The notes under the pieces: generated by a model | Told to the model about the DNA's origin: nothing | The model's database searches: none | The model's input: only the letters and a program-made list of their open reading frames with translations | Translations under genes and position numbers: made by a program | From: Acidimicrobiia bacterium | GTDB taxonomy: Bacteria > Actinomycetota > Acidimicrobiia > Acidimicrobiales > AC-14 | Reading direction: 5' to 3' | Length of the DNA stretch: 40,558 bases | NCBI GenBank assembly: GCA_023265045.1 | Contig: JAHFUQ010000024.1 | Coordinates: 1 to 40,558 of the forward strand | Shown: piece by piece, positions 15,142 through 27,010 of the stretch | Layout: each line of letters opens with the position of its first letter | Position numbering within the stretch: position 1 is the stretch's first letter

Positions 15142-16670
15142 TGCTCGACGACTACCTCGAGCGCCGGTGGCGATGGACGCTCGACGAGTTCCCCGAGCTC
15201 GCCATCCACACCGGCGAGGCCCGGCCGGCGCGGGCGTGGACGGACTGGTCCCTCGAAGGGGTCGAACGGCGCCAGCGGGCGGAGCGGGACTTCCTCGCCG
15301 AGCTGGATGGCATCGACGGCGACGCGCTCGACGCAGCCGAGCGGCTGAACTACGAGCTGGCCCGCCGCCAGGCGGCCACGGCGGTCGAGGGTCAGCGGTT
15401 CCCGAGCCACCTGCTCCAGCTCGACCAGCTGAACGGGGTCCACCACCGGGTCGCGGTCTCGATGGGCGAGATGCCCGACGACGCGGACTGGAAGGCGCAG
15501 CGGCTCGCCGCGGTGCCGACCCTGGTGCGCCAGTCGATCGAGCTTCTGCGCGAGGGCGTGGGCCGCGGGGTCACCCAGCCGCGGCTCGTCCTCGCCGACG
15601 TCGAGGGACAGCTCGGCGACCTGGTCGATCTGGCCCCGGCGTTCGGGGAGCTGCGGCAGTTCGTCGTCGACGAGTACCTGCCCGGCTGCCGGCACTCGAT
15701 CGCCTGCACGGACCTCCCCGACGGCGAGGCGTGGTACCGCCACCGGGTGCGGGAGGAGACCACCACCGGCCTGACGCCCGACGACATTCGTGCCGTCGGG
15801 GTCGAGGAGCTGCCGCGGATCCACGCCGCCATGGAGGAGGTGATGGCCGAGGTGGGCTGGACGGAGGGCAGGCCCGCCTTCCTCGCCCACTTGCGCAGCG
15901 ACCCCCGGTTCTTCTTCGCCGACGGCGAAGAGCTGGTGGCGGCCTACCGGGCGCTGTGCAAGCGGATCGACCCTGGCCTGGCGCGCCTGTTCGGCGTGCT
16001 GCCGCGCCTGCCGTACGGCGTCGACCCCATGCCCGCGTACATGGAGCGGTCGGGGCCGGCCGCCTACTACATGCCGGGATCGCCCGCCGCGGGGCGGCCG
16101 GGCACGTTCATCGTCAACACCTACGACCTCCAGGCCCGGCCCCGCTGGTCGATGGTCCCGCTCGCCCTGCACGAAGCCGTGCCGGGCCACCACCTCCAGT
16201 TCGCCATCGCCCAGGAGCTGCCCGACGTGCCCCCGTTCCGCCGCCACGCCTCCTACGGGGCGTACGTGGAGGGCTGGGCGCTCTACGCCGAGCGCCTCGG
16301 CCACGACCTGGGGTTCTACGCCGAGGACCCGTACGCCCGGTTCGGCGCGTTGGTGTTCGACGCCTGGCGCTCGGCCCGGCTCGTGATCGACACCGGCATC
16401 CACAGCCGGGGCTGGACGCGCGATCAGGCGGTCGAGTTCATGCTCGCCAACGCCGGCATCACCCGCCACGACGCCGAGGCCGAGATCGACCGGTACATCG
16501 CCTGGCCGGGCCAGGCCCTCTGCTACAAGATCGGCCAGCGTCGGATCCTCGACCTGCGCCGGCGGGCGGAAGAGGCGCAGGGCGACGCCTTCGACCTCCG
16601 CGCCTTCCACGACCGCATCCTCGGCCAGGGCCCGTTGCCCCTCGACATCCTGGCGAACCAGTTGGCATGA
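15141..16670 (+). CDS. DUF885 family metallopeptidase-like protein
   Basis: 509 residues of the DUF885 family, often annotated as zinc-dependent dipeptidase or carboxypeptidase-like. The zinc signature HEAVPGHHLQ is intact and is followed by the downstream glutamate in YVEGWALYAERLG. Further family blocks are SGPAAYYMPGSP, FIVNTYDL and YIAWPGQALCYKIG. No signal peptide is apparent, so it is likely cytoplasmic. ATG 15141 overlaps the S9 gene stop (TGATG), so both peptidases are co-translated and probably cooperate in peptide degradation. In other actinobacteria a Xaa-Pro peptidase and efp often occupy this place between aroQ and nusB. Confidence 0.88.
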   Translation: MLDDYLERRWRWTLDEFPELAIHTGEARPARAWTDWSLEGVERRQRAERDFLAELDGIDGDALDAAERLNYELARRQAATAVEGQRFPSHLLQLDQLNGVHHRVAVSMGEMPDDADWKAQRLAAVPTLVRQSIELLREGVGRGVTQPRLVLADVEGQLGDLVDLAPAFGELRQFVVDEYLPGCRHSIACTDLPDGEAWYRHRVREETTTGLTPDDIRAVGVEELPRIHAAMEEVMAEVGWTEGRPAFLAHLRSDPRFFFADGEELVAAYRALCKRIDPGLARLFGVLPRLPYGVDPMPAYMERSGPAAYYMPGSPAAGRPGTFIVNTYDLQARPRWSMVPLALHEAVPGHHLQFAIAQELPDVPPFRRHASYGAYVEGWALYAERLGHDLGFYAEDPYARFGALVFDAWRSARLVIDTGIHSRGWTRDQAVEFMLANAGITRHDAEAEIDRYIAWPGQALCYKIGQRRILDLRRRAEEAQGDAFDLRAFHDRILGQGPLPLDILANQLA

Positions 16671-16672
16671 GG

Positions 16673-16687
16673 TAACATGAAGGAATG
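16673..16687 (+). promoter_or_regulatory. Putative leaderless promoter of the Uma2 relic
   Basis: TAACAT (16673-16678) lies six bases before ATG 16685, directly after the DUF885 stop. It fits the TANNNT-N6-9-start pattern seen several times in the window. Confidence 0.35.
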
Positions 16688-16962
16688 CGCGCGGTCATGA
16701 TCAACTCCCCCTACTAGCGATGGTCGGCGAACGTCAGCGGCTCGGCAACGACAAGCTCGACGAGCGGTGGGACGGGGAGTGGCATTTCGTGAACCCGGGC
16801 AAGAGGTGGCACAATCGGCTCAGCTACGACGTGTACGAGGTGCTTGCACCCTTGGCACGCTGTCGCGGTCTTGAGCCCTATGGCGATGGGTGCGGGATCT
16901 TCGGAGAGCGCGAGGATAACTGGCGGATTCCCGACCAGGAGGGCGGCGCGGCCGAGGTGTGA
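16685..16962 (+). pseudogene. Broken Uma2-family (DUF820) endonuclease-like gene
   Basis: ATG 16685 starts MRAVMINSPY and stops at TAG 16715. One base of shift at the C5 run (16707-16711) joins it to the frame that continues LLAMVGERQRLGNDKLDERW, then DGEWHFVN, YEVLAPLARCRGLE and NWRIPD. The MRAVM start, the D(K/E)xDExWDGExH block and the RIPD strand match the N-terminal half of Uma2 proteins, which have a PD-(D/E)XK fold. The catalytic second half is missing: the frame ends at 16962. So there is both a frameshift and a C-terminal deletion. An 80-residue ORF from ATG 16720 could still be translated. It interrupts the otherwise core gene order and codon use is less biased, which suggests past acquisition. 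Confidence 0.65.
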
Positions 16963-16974
16963 GCGGGGCCGCGG

Positions 16975-17023
16975 CATAATCGCCGGGATGAACATCTGCG
17001 CCTTCCCGCTAGCGCGGGTCTGA
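16975..17023 (+). promoter_or_regulatory. Putative nusB promoter with an 11-codon leader ORF
   Basis: CATAAT (16975-16980) is one mismatch from the -10 consensus and is followed after seven bases by ATG 16988. That ATG opens MNICAFPLARV, ending at TGA 17021-17023, one base before nusB ATG 17025. A small inverted repeat cccgc-tagc-gcggg lies in it. It may be a leader peptide or just the 5' end of the nusB message. Confidence 0.35.
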
Positions 17024-17024
17024 G

Positions 17025-17471
17025 ATGGCGCAGGGCGGCGCCCCCAGAGGCTCGCCCATGGCTTCCTCACGCCGCCAGGCGCGCGAGCGCGCCCTGTCGC
17101 TGCTGTACGAGGCCGAGGCCAAGGGGATCGCCCCCGCCGACGTGCTGCGCGCCCTGCCCGTCGAGCCGGCCCGGTTCGCGTCGGACCTCGTCGCCGGGGT
17201 CGGCGAGCACGGCGACGAGCTGGACGGGTACATCCGCCGCTACTCCAAGGGCTGGTCGATCGAGCGCATGCCGGCGCTGGACCGCGCCCTGCTGCGCATG
17301 GCCGTGTTCGAGTTGACCCACCGCCCCGACGTGCCCACCGGCGCGGTGCTGTCGGAGGCGGTCGACCTGGCCAGCCGCTACTCGACCGAGGAGTCGGGCC
17401 GTTTCGTCAACGGGGTGCTCGGCCAGATCGCCCGCGAAGTCCGGGCTGAGGACGAAGGGGCGCCGGAATGA
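17025..17471 (+). CDS. nusB: Transcription antitermination protein NusB
   Basis: 148 residues from ATG 17025, or 137 from ATG 17058 (MASSRRQARERALSLLYEAE), which is the conserved family start; the first 11 residues look like an extension. NusB binds boxA RNA with S10 (NusE) and supports rRNA antitermination. Family landmarks are RRQARERALSLLYEAE, IERMPALDRALLRMAVFEL, PTGAVLSEAVDLASRYST and GRFVNGVLGQIAREV. Its stop overlaps the DUF2207 gene (ATGA). The expected upstream neighbour efp is absent. Confidence 0.93.
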   Translation: MAQGGAPRGSPMASSRRQARERALSLLYEAEAKGIAPADVLRALPVEPARFASDLVAGVGEHGDELDGYIRRYSKGWSIERMPALDRALLRMAVFELTHRPDVPTGAVLSEAVDLASRYSTEESGRFVNGVLGQIAREVRAEDEGAPE

Positions 17472-19282
17472 GGCGGGCGCGGGCGTGCGGGTTCGGGGTC
17501 CTCGCCGTCCTCGCCGTGGTGGGGCTTCCTGCCCGGCCGGCGGCGGCGCAGGTCGGCACGGAACACATCCAGTCGTACAACGTCGCCATCGCCATCCAGG
17601 CCGACGGCTCGCTCAACGTCGAGGAGCGGATCAGCTACGACTTCGGGTTCACGCCGCACCACGGGATCTTCCGCGACATCCCGGTACGGTTCGACTACGA
17701 GCCCGACAGCAAGTACGAGCGGCTCACGACCATCGACCAGGTGAAGGTGACGGCGGTGGGCGCGTCGGCCAAGCTGGCGATCGAGGAGCAGGGCCGGCTC
17801 AAGCGCCTCCGCATCGGCGACGCCAAGAAAACGGTGACCGGCGCCCACGACTACACCATCGACTACCGCGTCCGTGGGGCCCTCGACGCCTACGAGGAAC
17901 ACGACGAGCTGAAGTGGAACGCGGTGGGAACGGGATGGGAGGCGCCGATCTCGCACGCGGCGGTGACGGTGCGCACACCCGGGCCGGTGGTCGACGTGGC
18001 CTGCTTCTCCGGCCCCCTCGGCAGCCAGCTGCCGTGCCGGCAGGCGACCGTGGGCGACGGCCCGGGCGCCACCTTCGCCCACGACAACCTTCACCCGCAC
18101 GAGGCGCTCACGGTCGTGATCGGGATGCCCAAGGGCGAGGTCACGGTTCCGCCGCCGATCCTCGACGAGCGCTGGGCCTTCAGCCGGGCGTTCTCGGTGA
18201 CGCCCGCCACCGGTGCGGCCAGCGGCGGGATCCTCGTGCTCGTCATGGCGGGCATGGCGCGCGTGTTCCGCATCGGTCGGGACCGGCGCTACCGCGGCTC
18301 GCACGTCGACGTCGCCTTCGGGAGCGTCAGCGGCGAGGAGGAGACGGTTCCGCTGTTCGAGCGCCAGCACGACCCGGTGGAGCTCGAGCCGCCCGACAAG
18401 ATCCGGCCCGGCCAGGTAGGCACCCTCATCGACGAATCGGCCGACCCGCTCGACGTGTCGGCCACGATCGTCGACTTGGCCGTGCGTGGCTACCTGACCA
18501 TCGAGGAGGTCCCCAAGGAGGGCTGGTTCGGCAAGCCCGACTGGACGTTGACCAAGAAGAAGGACGGCGAAGGCCTGCTGCGCTACGAGGAGCTGTTGCT
18601 GAACGGCCTGTTCGAGGGTGGTGAAGAGGTCACGCTGTCGTCGCTGAAGCGCCACTTCGCGCCGCGCCTGAAGAAGGTCGAGAACGCCCTGTACGACGAC
18701 GTGGTGAAGTCGGGGTGGTTCAAGACCCGGCCCGACAGAGTCCGGGCCAAGTGGGGGGTGGTGGGTGTGCTGGCCATCGTGGTCGCCCTCGCGGTGACCA
18801 TCGTGCTTGCGGCCGTTTCGCACGCCGGGCTGCTCGGCGTACCGCTGGTCGTAGGCGCCCTCGCCCTGATGCTGTTCGCCCATCGCGCCCCGAGCCGGAC
18901 GCCCAAGGGCTACGCCACCCTGCGCCGGGTGAACGGGTTCCGGCAGTTCATCGAGTTCAGCGAGAAGGAGCGGGCCCGGTTCGCGGAACGGGCCAACCTG
19001 TTCTCCGAGTACCTGCCCTACGCGGTCGTCTTCGGCGCCACGGAGAAGTGGGCCAAGGCGTTCAGCGGGCTCGACGACGAGGTGGCGGCGGCCACCCGCG
19101 GCTGGTACATCTCGCCCAACCCGTTCCTGCTCGGTTCGTTCGCCAGCTCCATGGACGGCTTCGCAGTCACGACCGCGGGCACCATCGTGGCCGCCGCGCC
19201 TTCCAGCTCGTCAGGGTTGGGCGGGGGAGGGGGCGGGTTCTCCGGGGGCGGGTTCGGGGGCGGGGGCGGCGGCTCCTGGTAA
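17468..19282 (+). CDS. DUF2207 domain-containing membrane protein
   Basis: 604 residues. A signal peptide (about residues 1-28, ending in PAAAQ) leads into an extracytoplasmic DUF2207 domain with QADGSLNVEERISYDFG and HHGIFRDIPVRFDYEP. A membrane helix near residue 245 (SGGILVLVMAGMARVF) and two more near 435-475 (GVLAIVVALAVTIVLAAVSH and GVPLVVGALALMLF) follow. The C-terminal domain ends in a glycine-rich tail closing with GGGGSW, typical of the family. The function is unknown; such proteins are often in cell-envelope contexts. ATG 17468 overlaps nusB (ATGA). The 3' end overlaps the opposing gene by 72 nt. Confidence 0.85.
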   Translation: MRRARACGFGVLAVLAVVGLPARPAAAQVGTEHIQSYNVAIAIQADGSLNVEERISYDFGFTPHHGIFRDIPVRFDYEPDSKYERLTTIDQVKVTAVGASAKLAIEEQGRLKRLRIGDAKKTVTGAHDYTIDYRVRGALDAYEEHDELKWNAVGTGWEAPISHAAVTVRTPGPVVDVACFSGPLGSQLPCRQATVGDGPGATFAHDNLHPHEALTVVIGMPKGEVTVPPPILDERWAFSRAFSVTPATGAASGGILVLVMAGMARVFRIGRDRRYRGSHVDVAFGSVSGEEETVPLFERQHDPVELEPPDKIRPGQVGTLIDESADPLDVSATIVDLAVRGYLTIEEVPKEGWFGKPDWTLTKKKDGEGLLRYEELLLNGLFEGGEEVTLSSLKRHFAPRLKKVENALYDDVVKSGWFKTRPDRVRAKWGVVGVLAIVVALAVTIVLAAVSHAGLLGVPLVVGALALMLFAHRAPSRTPKGYATLRRVNGFRQFIEFSEKERARFAERANLFSEYLPYAVVFGATEKWAKAFSGLDDEVAAATRGWYISPNPFLLGSFASSMDGFAVTTAGTIVAAAPSSSSGLGGGGGGFSGGGFGGGGGGSW

Positions 19283-19732
19283 CGGCGCAGGGCCGAGCTT
19301 GTGGACGCGGAACCGCCGGCCCGGCGCCTTGCTGTAGACCACCTTGCGCTGGCCCACCCACTGGTCGAGGAGGCACTCGACCAAGAGGGCCGGCTCGCCC
19401 ACGACGTCGGCCAGGGGCGTGGCGCCCCGTCCGGCGGCGTCGATCACGGCGGCGGCGAGGCGGCGCTTGATGGCGCCCAGGTCATGGCGGGTCGCCCGCA
19501 GGTGACGATGAAGCCCGGCGTTGGTGACCGCCAGCAGCAGCACGCCGGAGGGCTCGAACGTCTGCAGGGCGATGAGGTCGGCGGCCCGCAGGGCGCCGAG
19601 CGCCGCATACCACTGCTCGTGGCCGACCCCCGCCTCGGCGCAGGCCAGTTCGTGCGCTCGCGGGTCGACCATCCGGGTCCCGGTGGCGAGGGCGAGGGCG
19701 GCCGCCTCCGCCAGGACGAGGTCGGGTTCCAC
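19211..19732 (-). CDS. Hypothetical protein, opposite strand
   Basis: 173 residues, the one well-supported minus-strand gene here. The body (MEPDLVLAEAAALALATG, then QWYAALGALRAADLIALQTF, RHDLGAIKRRLAAAVIDAAG and VECLLDQWVGQRKVVYS) has alternating helices that look like one or two winged-helix-type units. This is only an impression, and I recognise no family. The tail is a Pro/Ala-rich stretch antisense to the glycine codons of the DUF2207 gene, so the two genes overlap tail to tail by 72 nt. GTG 19732 is six bases after a TAGGTT box, which fits a leaderless transcript diverging from the pyr operon. Confidence 0.65.
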   Translation of the reverse strand: MEPDLVLAEAAALALATGTRMVDPRAHELACAEAGVGHEQWYAALGALRAADLIALQTFEPSGVLLLAVTNAGLHRHLRATRHDLGAIKRRLAAAVIDAAGRGATPLADVVGEPALLVECLLDQWVGQRKVVYSKAPGRRFRVHKLGPAPLPGAAAPAPEPAPGEPAPSPAQP

Positions 19733-19744
19733 GCCTGAAACCTA
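19730..19744 (-). promoter_or_regulatory. Putative leaderless promoter of the minus-strand gene
   Basis: On the minus strand TAGGTT (19744-19739) is followed after six bases by GTG 19732. It lies back to back with the TAGTAT box of the pyr leader, about 8 nt apart, so the two could interfere. Confidence 0.4.
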
Positions 19745-19752
19745 ACGTCCAC

Positions 19753-19758
19753 TAGTAT
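19753..19758 (+). promoter_or_regulatory. Putative -10 box of the pyr operon
   Basis: TAGTAT matches TANNNT and would start transcription near 19765, about ten bases before the PyrR-type stem-loop. No convincing -35 is seen. Confidence 0.4.
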
Positions 19759-19774
19759 CGGTGGAGCCGTTAAC

Positions 19775-19794
19775 GCCGGTCCCGAGAGGCCGGC
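19775..19794 (+). promoter_or_regulatory. PyrR-binding RNA stem-loop in the pyr leader
   Basis: gccgg (19775-19779) pairs with ccggc (19790-19794) around TCCCGAGAGG. The stretch TCCCGAGAGGCC (19780-19791) fits the PyrR binding-loop consensus UCCNGNGAGGCY at every position. It lies directly ahead of pyrR, where PyrR bound to UMP or UTP would repress its own operon. In Bacillus this acts by attenuation; in mycobacteria translational repression is known. Confidence 0.8.
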
Positions 19795-19815
19795 ACGGAT
19801 GTGAGGAGTCTGAAC

Positions 19816-20379
19816 TTGGGTCTTCGTGAGCGCGCCGCCCCCGCGGGTGGCGTTTTTCATGCCCGCTCCGAGGTGATGGACGCCGAGGACATGCGGCGGG
19901 CGATCACCCGCATCGCCCACGAGGTGGTCGAGCGCAACCACGGCCTCGCCGACGTGGCGCTGGTCGGCCTGCAGACCGGCGGCGTGCCCCTGGCCCGGCG
20001 CCTGGCGGACACGCTGGCCGCCGTCGAGGGCACCGACGTTCCGGTGGGGACCATCGACGTCGCCTTCTACCGCGACGACATCGGGCTGCGCCCGGTGATG
20101 CCCGAGGCGGTGACCAACATCCCCTTCGACCTCACCGGGCGGGTGGTCGTGCTCGTCGACGACGTGCTGTTCACGGGCCGCACCGTGCGGGCCGCGCTGG
20201 ACGCGCTGAACGACTACGGCCGCCCCCGGGCCGTGCAGCTGGCGGTCATGGTCGACCGGGGCCACCGGGAGCTGCCCATCCGCCCCGACTACGTGGGCAA
20301 GAACCTGCCGACTCGCCGTGACGAGGTGGTCGACGTCCGGGCCGACGGCGTCGACGTCGGGGAGGTGCGGGCGCGATGA
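19816..20379 (+). CDS. pyrR: Bifunctional pyr operon regulator / uracil phosphoribosyltransferase
   Basis: PyrR, about 187 residues from TTG 19816. It binds pyr leader RNA and has weak UPRTase activity. The conserved part runs [48 protein letters not shown], the PRPP loop [20 protein letters not shown] and [20 protein letters not shown]. The start is uncertain. TTG 19816 has GAGGAG seven bases upstream, GTG 19801 has only the AGAGG of the PyrR loop, and ATG 19876 begins the conserved region but has a poor ribosome site. First gene of the pyr operon; the stop overlaps pyrB (ATGA). Confidence 0.93.
   Translation: MGLRERAAPAGGVFHARSEVMDAEDMRRAITRIAHEVVERNHGLADVALVGLQTGGVPLARRLADTLAAVEGTDVPVGTIDVAFYRDDIGLRPVMPEAVTNIPFDLTGRVVVLVDDVLFTGRTVRAALDALNDYGRPRAVQLAVMVDRGHRELPIRPDYVGKNLPTRRDEVVDVRADGVDVGEVRAR
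19833..19857 (+). terminator. Hairpin plus T-run, candidate attenuator terminator
   Basis: CGCCGCCC (19833-19840) pairs with GGGTGGCG (19845-19852) with one G-U pair and a 4-nt loop, directly followed by TTTTT (19853-19857). T-runs of this kind are rare in this genome. It is 38 nt after the PyrR site. It lies inside pyrR if translation starts at 19816, or just before it if translation starts at 19876. Confidence 0.6.
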
Positions 20380-21299
20380 CGACTCCCCACCTGCTCTCGG
20401 TGGCCGACCTCGGCGCCGACGGCATCAGCGAGGTACTCGACGTCAGCGACTCGTTCGTGGAGGTGAGCGAGCGGGCCATCCCCAAGGTCCCTGCATTGCG
20501 GGGCAAGACGGTCGTGTCGTTGTTCTACGAGGACTCGACGCGCACCCGCCTGTCGTTCGAGACGGCGGCGCGCCGCCTGTCGGCCGATGTCATGAACTTT
20601 TCCGTCAAAGGCTCGTCGGCGGCCAAGGGCGAGTCCCTACGGGACACCGTGCAGACGATCGACGCCATGGGCGTGGACGCCATCGTGGTGCGGCACTCGT
20701 CGGCGGGGGCGCCGTGGCAGGTGGCGAGCTGGGTCGGCGCCTCGGTGATCAACGGCGGCGACGGCTGGCACGAGCACCCCACCCAGGCGCTGCTCGACTG
20801 CTACACGATACGCAAGGCGCGAGGACCGCTCGACGGGCTCCGCATCGCCATCCTGGGCGACATCAAGCATTCCCGGGTGGCCCGCTCGAACGTGCTCGCC
20901 TTCACCCTGCTGGGGGCCGAGGTCACGCTGGTGGCGCCGCCCACGCTGATGCCGCCGAGCCTGGAGGGCTGGCCGGTGGCGGCGAGCTATGACCTCGACG
21001 ACGTCCTCCCCAAGGCCGACGTCGTGTACGTGCTGCGGCTGCAGCAGGAGCGCCAATCCGAGGCCCTGCTGCCGTCGCTGCGGGAGTACACCGCGACGTA
21101 CGGGCTGACCCGGGAGCGGGCTCGCCTGCTGGGCGAGGACGCCCTGATCATGCACCCCGGACCGATGAACCGCGGCGTCGAGATCGCGGCCGAAGTGGCC
21201 GACTTCCCGGCGTCGGTGGTCACCCGCCAGGTGGCCAACGGGGTGGCGGTGCGCATGGCGGTGCTGTTCATGCTGCTGGGTTCCGAGCCCAATGGGTGA
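20376..21299 (+). CDS. pyrB: Aspartate carbamoyltransferase, catalytic subunit
   Basis: 307 residues; condenses carbamoyl phosphate and aspartate. The phosphate-binding motif is in [20 protein letters not shown], with [16 protein letters not shown], the [11 protein letters not shown] block, [15 protein letters not shown], the aspartate loop [10 protein letters not shown] and [12 protein letters not shown]. No regulatory subunit (pyrI) is present, which is usual where PyrR controls the operon. ATG 20376 overlaps pyrR; it overlaps pyrC by 8 nt. Confidence 0.97.
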   Translation: MTTPHLLSVADLGADGISEVLDVSDSFVEVSERAIPKVPALRGKTVVSLFYEDSTRTRLSFETAARRLSADVMNFSVKGSSAAKGESLRDTVQTIDAMGVDAIVVRHSSAGAPWQVASWVGASVINGGDGWHEHPTQALLDCYTIRKARGPLDGLRIAILGDIKHSRVARSNVLAFTLLGAEVTLVAPPTLMPPSLEGWPVAASYDLDDVLPKADVVYVLRLQQERQSEALLPSLREYTATYGLTRERARLLGEDALIMHPGPMNRGVEIAAEVADFPASVVTRQVANGVAVRMAVLFMLLGSEPNG

Positions 21300-22614
21300 C
21301 ACGACGCCCGTGGCGCGCCGCGGCGCGGCGCTGCTGGTGCGGGGCGGCCGGGTCATCGACTCGACCGGCGAGCGCCGGGCCGACGTGCTCGTGCGCGACG
21401 GGCGGGTCGCCGCCGTCGAGGCGTCGATCGAACCGCCCGACGGGGCGCGGGTGCTCGACGCGGCCGGTTGTGTCGTGGCGCCCGGCCTCGTCGACCTGCA
21501 CACGCACCTGCGCCAGCCCGGCTTCGAGCAAGCCGAGACGATCGAGACGGGCGCGCGCGGCGCCGCCCTGGGCGGCTTCACGACGGTGGTCGCCATGCCC
21601 AACACTGAGCCCGCCATCGACCGCGCCGCGGTCGTGCGGGAGGTGCTGGAACTCGCCGTCAGCGCCATGTGCGAGGTGCGGCCCGCGGGCGCCATCACCA
21701 AAGGCCGCAGGGGCGAGGAGCTGGCGCCGCTGGCCGAGATGGCCGCCCTCGGTGTGCGCCTCTTCACCGACGACGGGCGCGGCGTGCAGGACCCGCGCCT
21801 CATGCGACGGGCGCTCGAGTACGCGTCGGCGCTGCGGGTCACGCTGGCGCAGCACTGCGAGGACGAGCGGCTGGCCGCGGGCGGGCACATGCACGAGGGC
21901 GAGTGGTCGAGCCGCTTGGGCCTTCCGGGTGTGCCCGCGGAGGCTGAGGAGCTGATGGTCGCCCGCGACATCGCCCTGGCCCGGCTCACCGGCGGCCGGG
22001 TGCACCTCCAGCACCTGTCGACGGCCGGGTCGGTGGCGCTGGTGCGGGCGGCCAAGGCGGAGCCCAAGGACGGGCACCGTGGCGTCGCCGTCACGGCCGA
22101 GGTGACGCCCCACCACCTGTCGCTGACGGATGCGGCAGTCGCGTCGTACGACCCGCTGTTCAAGGTCAACCCGCCACTACGTACGCCGGGCGACGTGGAC
22201 GCGGTGCGGACCGGCCTCGCCGACGGGACGATCGACGCCGTCGCCACCGACCACGCGCCCCACGCCCAGGAGGACAAGGAGCGGACCTTCGACCAGGCCC
22301 CCCCGGGGATGCTCGGGCTGGAGACGGCGCTGGCGGTCGTCCTGACGGACGTGGACCTCCCGATCGAGCGGGCGCTGGCCGCGCTGTCGTGGCAGCCGGC
22401 CCGCATCGCCGGCCTCGACGCCGGTCCCGTCGTCGAAGGCCGGGTGGCCGACCTCTGCGTCATCGACCCGGCCGCGGTCTGGCTGGTGGAGGCGCACCGG
22501 ATGGCGAGCCGCTCCCGCAACACCCCGTTCGCGGGCCGGAAGCTGACCGGGCGGGTGCGCCACACCATCTTCCGTGGTGAGGCTGTGGTGGTCGACGCCG
22601 AGGCCCAGCGATGA
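21292..22614 (+). CDS. pyrC: Dihydroorotase
   Basis: 440 residues, class I dihydroorotase; closes carbamoyl-aspartate to dihydroorotate. The metal ligands are in [15 protein letters not shown], the carboxylated-lysine region is [12 protein letters not shown], the second histidine site [10 protein letters not shown] and the catalytic Asp is in [13 protein letters not shown]. The C-terminal beta domain ends [14 protein letters not shown]. All catalytic residues are present, so this is the active form and not a PyrC-like partner. Overlaps both neighbours, pyrB by 8 nt and carA by ATGA. Confidence 0.96.
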   Translation: MGDTTPVARRGAALLVRGGRVIDSTGERRADVLVRDGRVAAVEASIEPPDGARVLDAAGCVVAPGLVDLHTHLRQPGFEQAETIETGARGAALGGFTTVVAMPNTEPAIDRAAVVREVLELAVSAMCEVRPAGAITKGRRGEELAPLAEMAALGVRLFTDDGRGVQDPRLMRRALEYASALRVTLAQHCEDERLAAGGHMHEGEWSSRLGLPGVPAEAEELMVARDIALARLTGGRVHLQHLSTAGSVALVRAAKAEPKDGHRGVAVTAEVTPHHLSLTDAAVASYDPLFKVNPPLRTPGDVDAVRTGLADGTIDAVATDHAPHAQEDKERTFDQAPPGMLGLETALAVVLTDVDLPIERALAALSWQPARIAGLDAGPVVEGRVADLCVIDPAAVWLVEAHRMASRSRNTPFAGRKLTGRVRHTIFRGEAVVVDAEAQR

Positions 22615-23704
22615 CCGCCACCCCGATGAGGCCGGCCCTTCTCGTGCTGGCGGACGGGACCACCTTCGAGGGCGAGGCGATGGGGGCCGACCTGCCCGGC
22701 GGGGTGGCCGCCGGCGAGGTCGTGTTCAACACCGTGCTCTCCGGGTACCAGGAGGTGCTGACCGACCCGTCCTACGCCGGCCAGGTGGTCACCTTCACCT
22801 ACCCGCACATCGGCAACTACGGCGTGAACCCTGTCGACGCCGAGAGCCGGAAGCCGTTCTGCCGGGGCGTGGTCGTGCGCGACCTGGCCCGCCGCCCGTC
22901 CAACTGGCGCTCGGCCGAGGACCTCGACTCCTACCTCCGCCGCCAGGGGATCGCGGGGATCACCGGCATCGACACCCGACGGCTCACCCGTCACGTGCGG
23001 GAGGCGGGCGCCATGCCGGGCGCGTTCGGCACCGCCGACCAGACGGTGCTGAAGGCCGCCGCGGTCGCCGAGCCGAGCACGAAGGGCGTCGACCTCGTGG
23101 CCGGCGTGACCACCGCCGAGCCGTACCACGCCGGTGACGGGCGGTTCCGGGTGGTCGCCTACGACTTCGGGATTAAGAGGAGCATCCTGCGGTTGCTGGG
23201 CGAGATGGCGACGGTCGAAGTCGTCCCCGCGTCCACGCCCGCGGCCGACGTGCTCGCCCGCCAACCCGACGGCGTCTTCCTGTCCAACGGCCCGGGCGAC
23301 CCGGCCGCCGTGACCTACGCCGTCGACGCCATCCGCGGCCTCCTCGGCGAAGTCCCCGTGTTCGGCATTTGCCTGGGCCACCAGTTGCTGGGCGCCGCCC
23401 TCGGCGGCGAGACCTACAAGCTCAAGTTCGGGCACCACGGCGGCAACCATCCCGTTCAGCGGGTGGCCGACGGCGCCGTCGAGATCACTAGCCAGAACCA
23501 CAACTACGCGCTGGTCGAGGGCACCGTGCCCGGCGCTGACGTCACCCACCGGAACCTGAACGACGGAGTGATCGAGGGCTTGGGCTGTCGCGACATCCCC
23601 GCCTTCAGCGTGCAGTACCACCCCGAGGCGGGCCCCGGCCCGCACGACGCCCGTTACCTGTTCGAGGAGTTCGCGGAGTTGATGACGAAGGCCGGCGCCC
23701 GCTA

Positions 23705-23705
<1 letters not shown>
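22611..23705 (+). CDS. carA: Carbamoyl-phosphate synthase, small (glutaminase) subunit
   Basis: 364 residues; hydrolyses glutamine and channels ammonia to CarB. The N-terminal CPSase domain has [20 protein letters not shown] and [10 protein letters not shown]. The class I amidotransferase domain has SNGPGDP, the nucleophile in [11 protein letters not shown] (Cys254), [11 protein letters not shown] and the His/Glu pair in [15 protein letters not shown] 22611 overlaps pyrC. The stop overlaps the carB GTG by one base (TAGTG). Confidence 0.97.

Positions 23706-27006
<3,301 letters not shown>

Positions 27007-27010
<4 letters not shown>

Noticed and set aside
13026-16670. 1214-codon frame that would fuse an N-terminal extension to the DUF885 protein
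   Set aside because: The first ~700 codons are an out-of-frame shadow of the S9 peptidase; ATG 15141 with TGATG overlap is the sound start.
17890-18273. Two minus-strand ORFs inside the DUF2207 gene
   Set aside because: Short, antisense to a well-supported coding sequence and without start signals.
20637-23645. Very long minus-strand open frame (about 1000 codons) opposite pyrB-carA
   Set aside because: It is the antisense of four well-recognised genes, low in complexity and rich in Arg/Gly/Asp; high GC makes such frames common.
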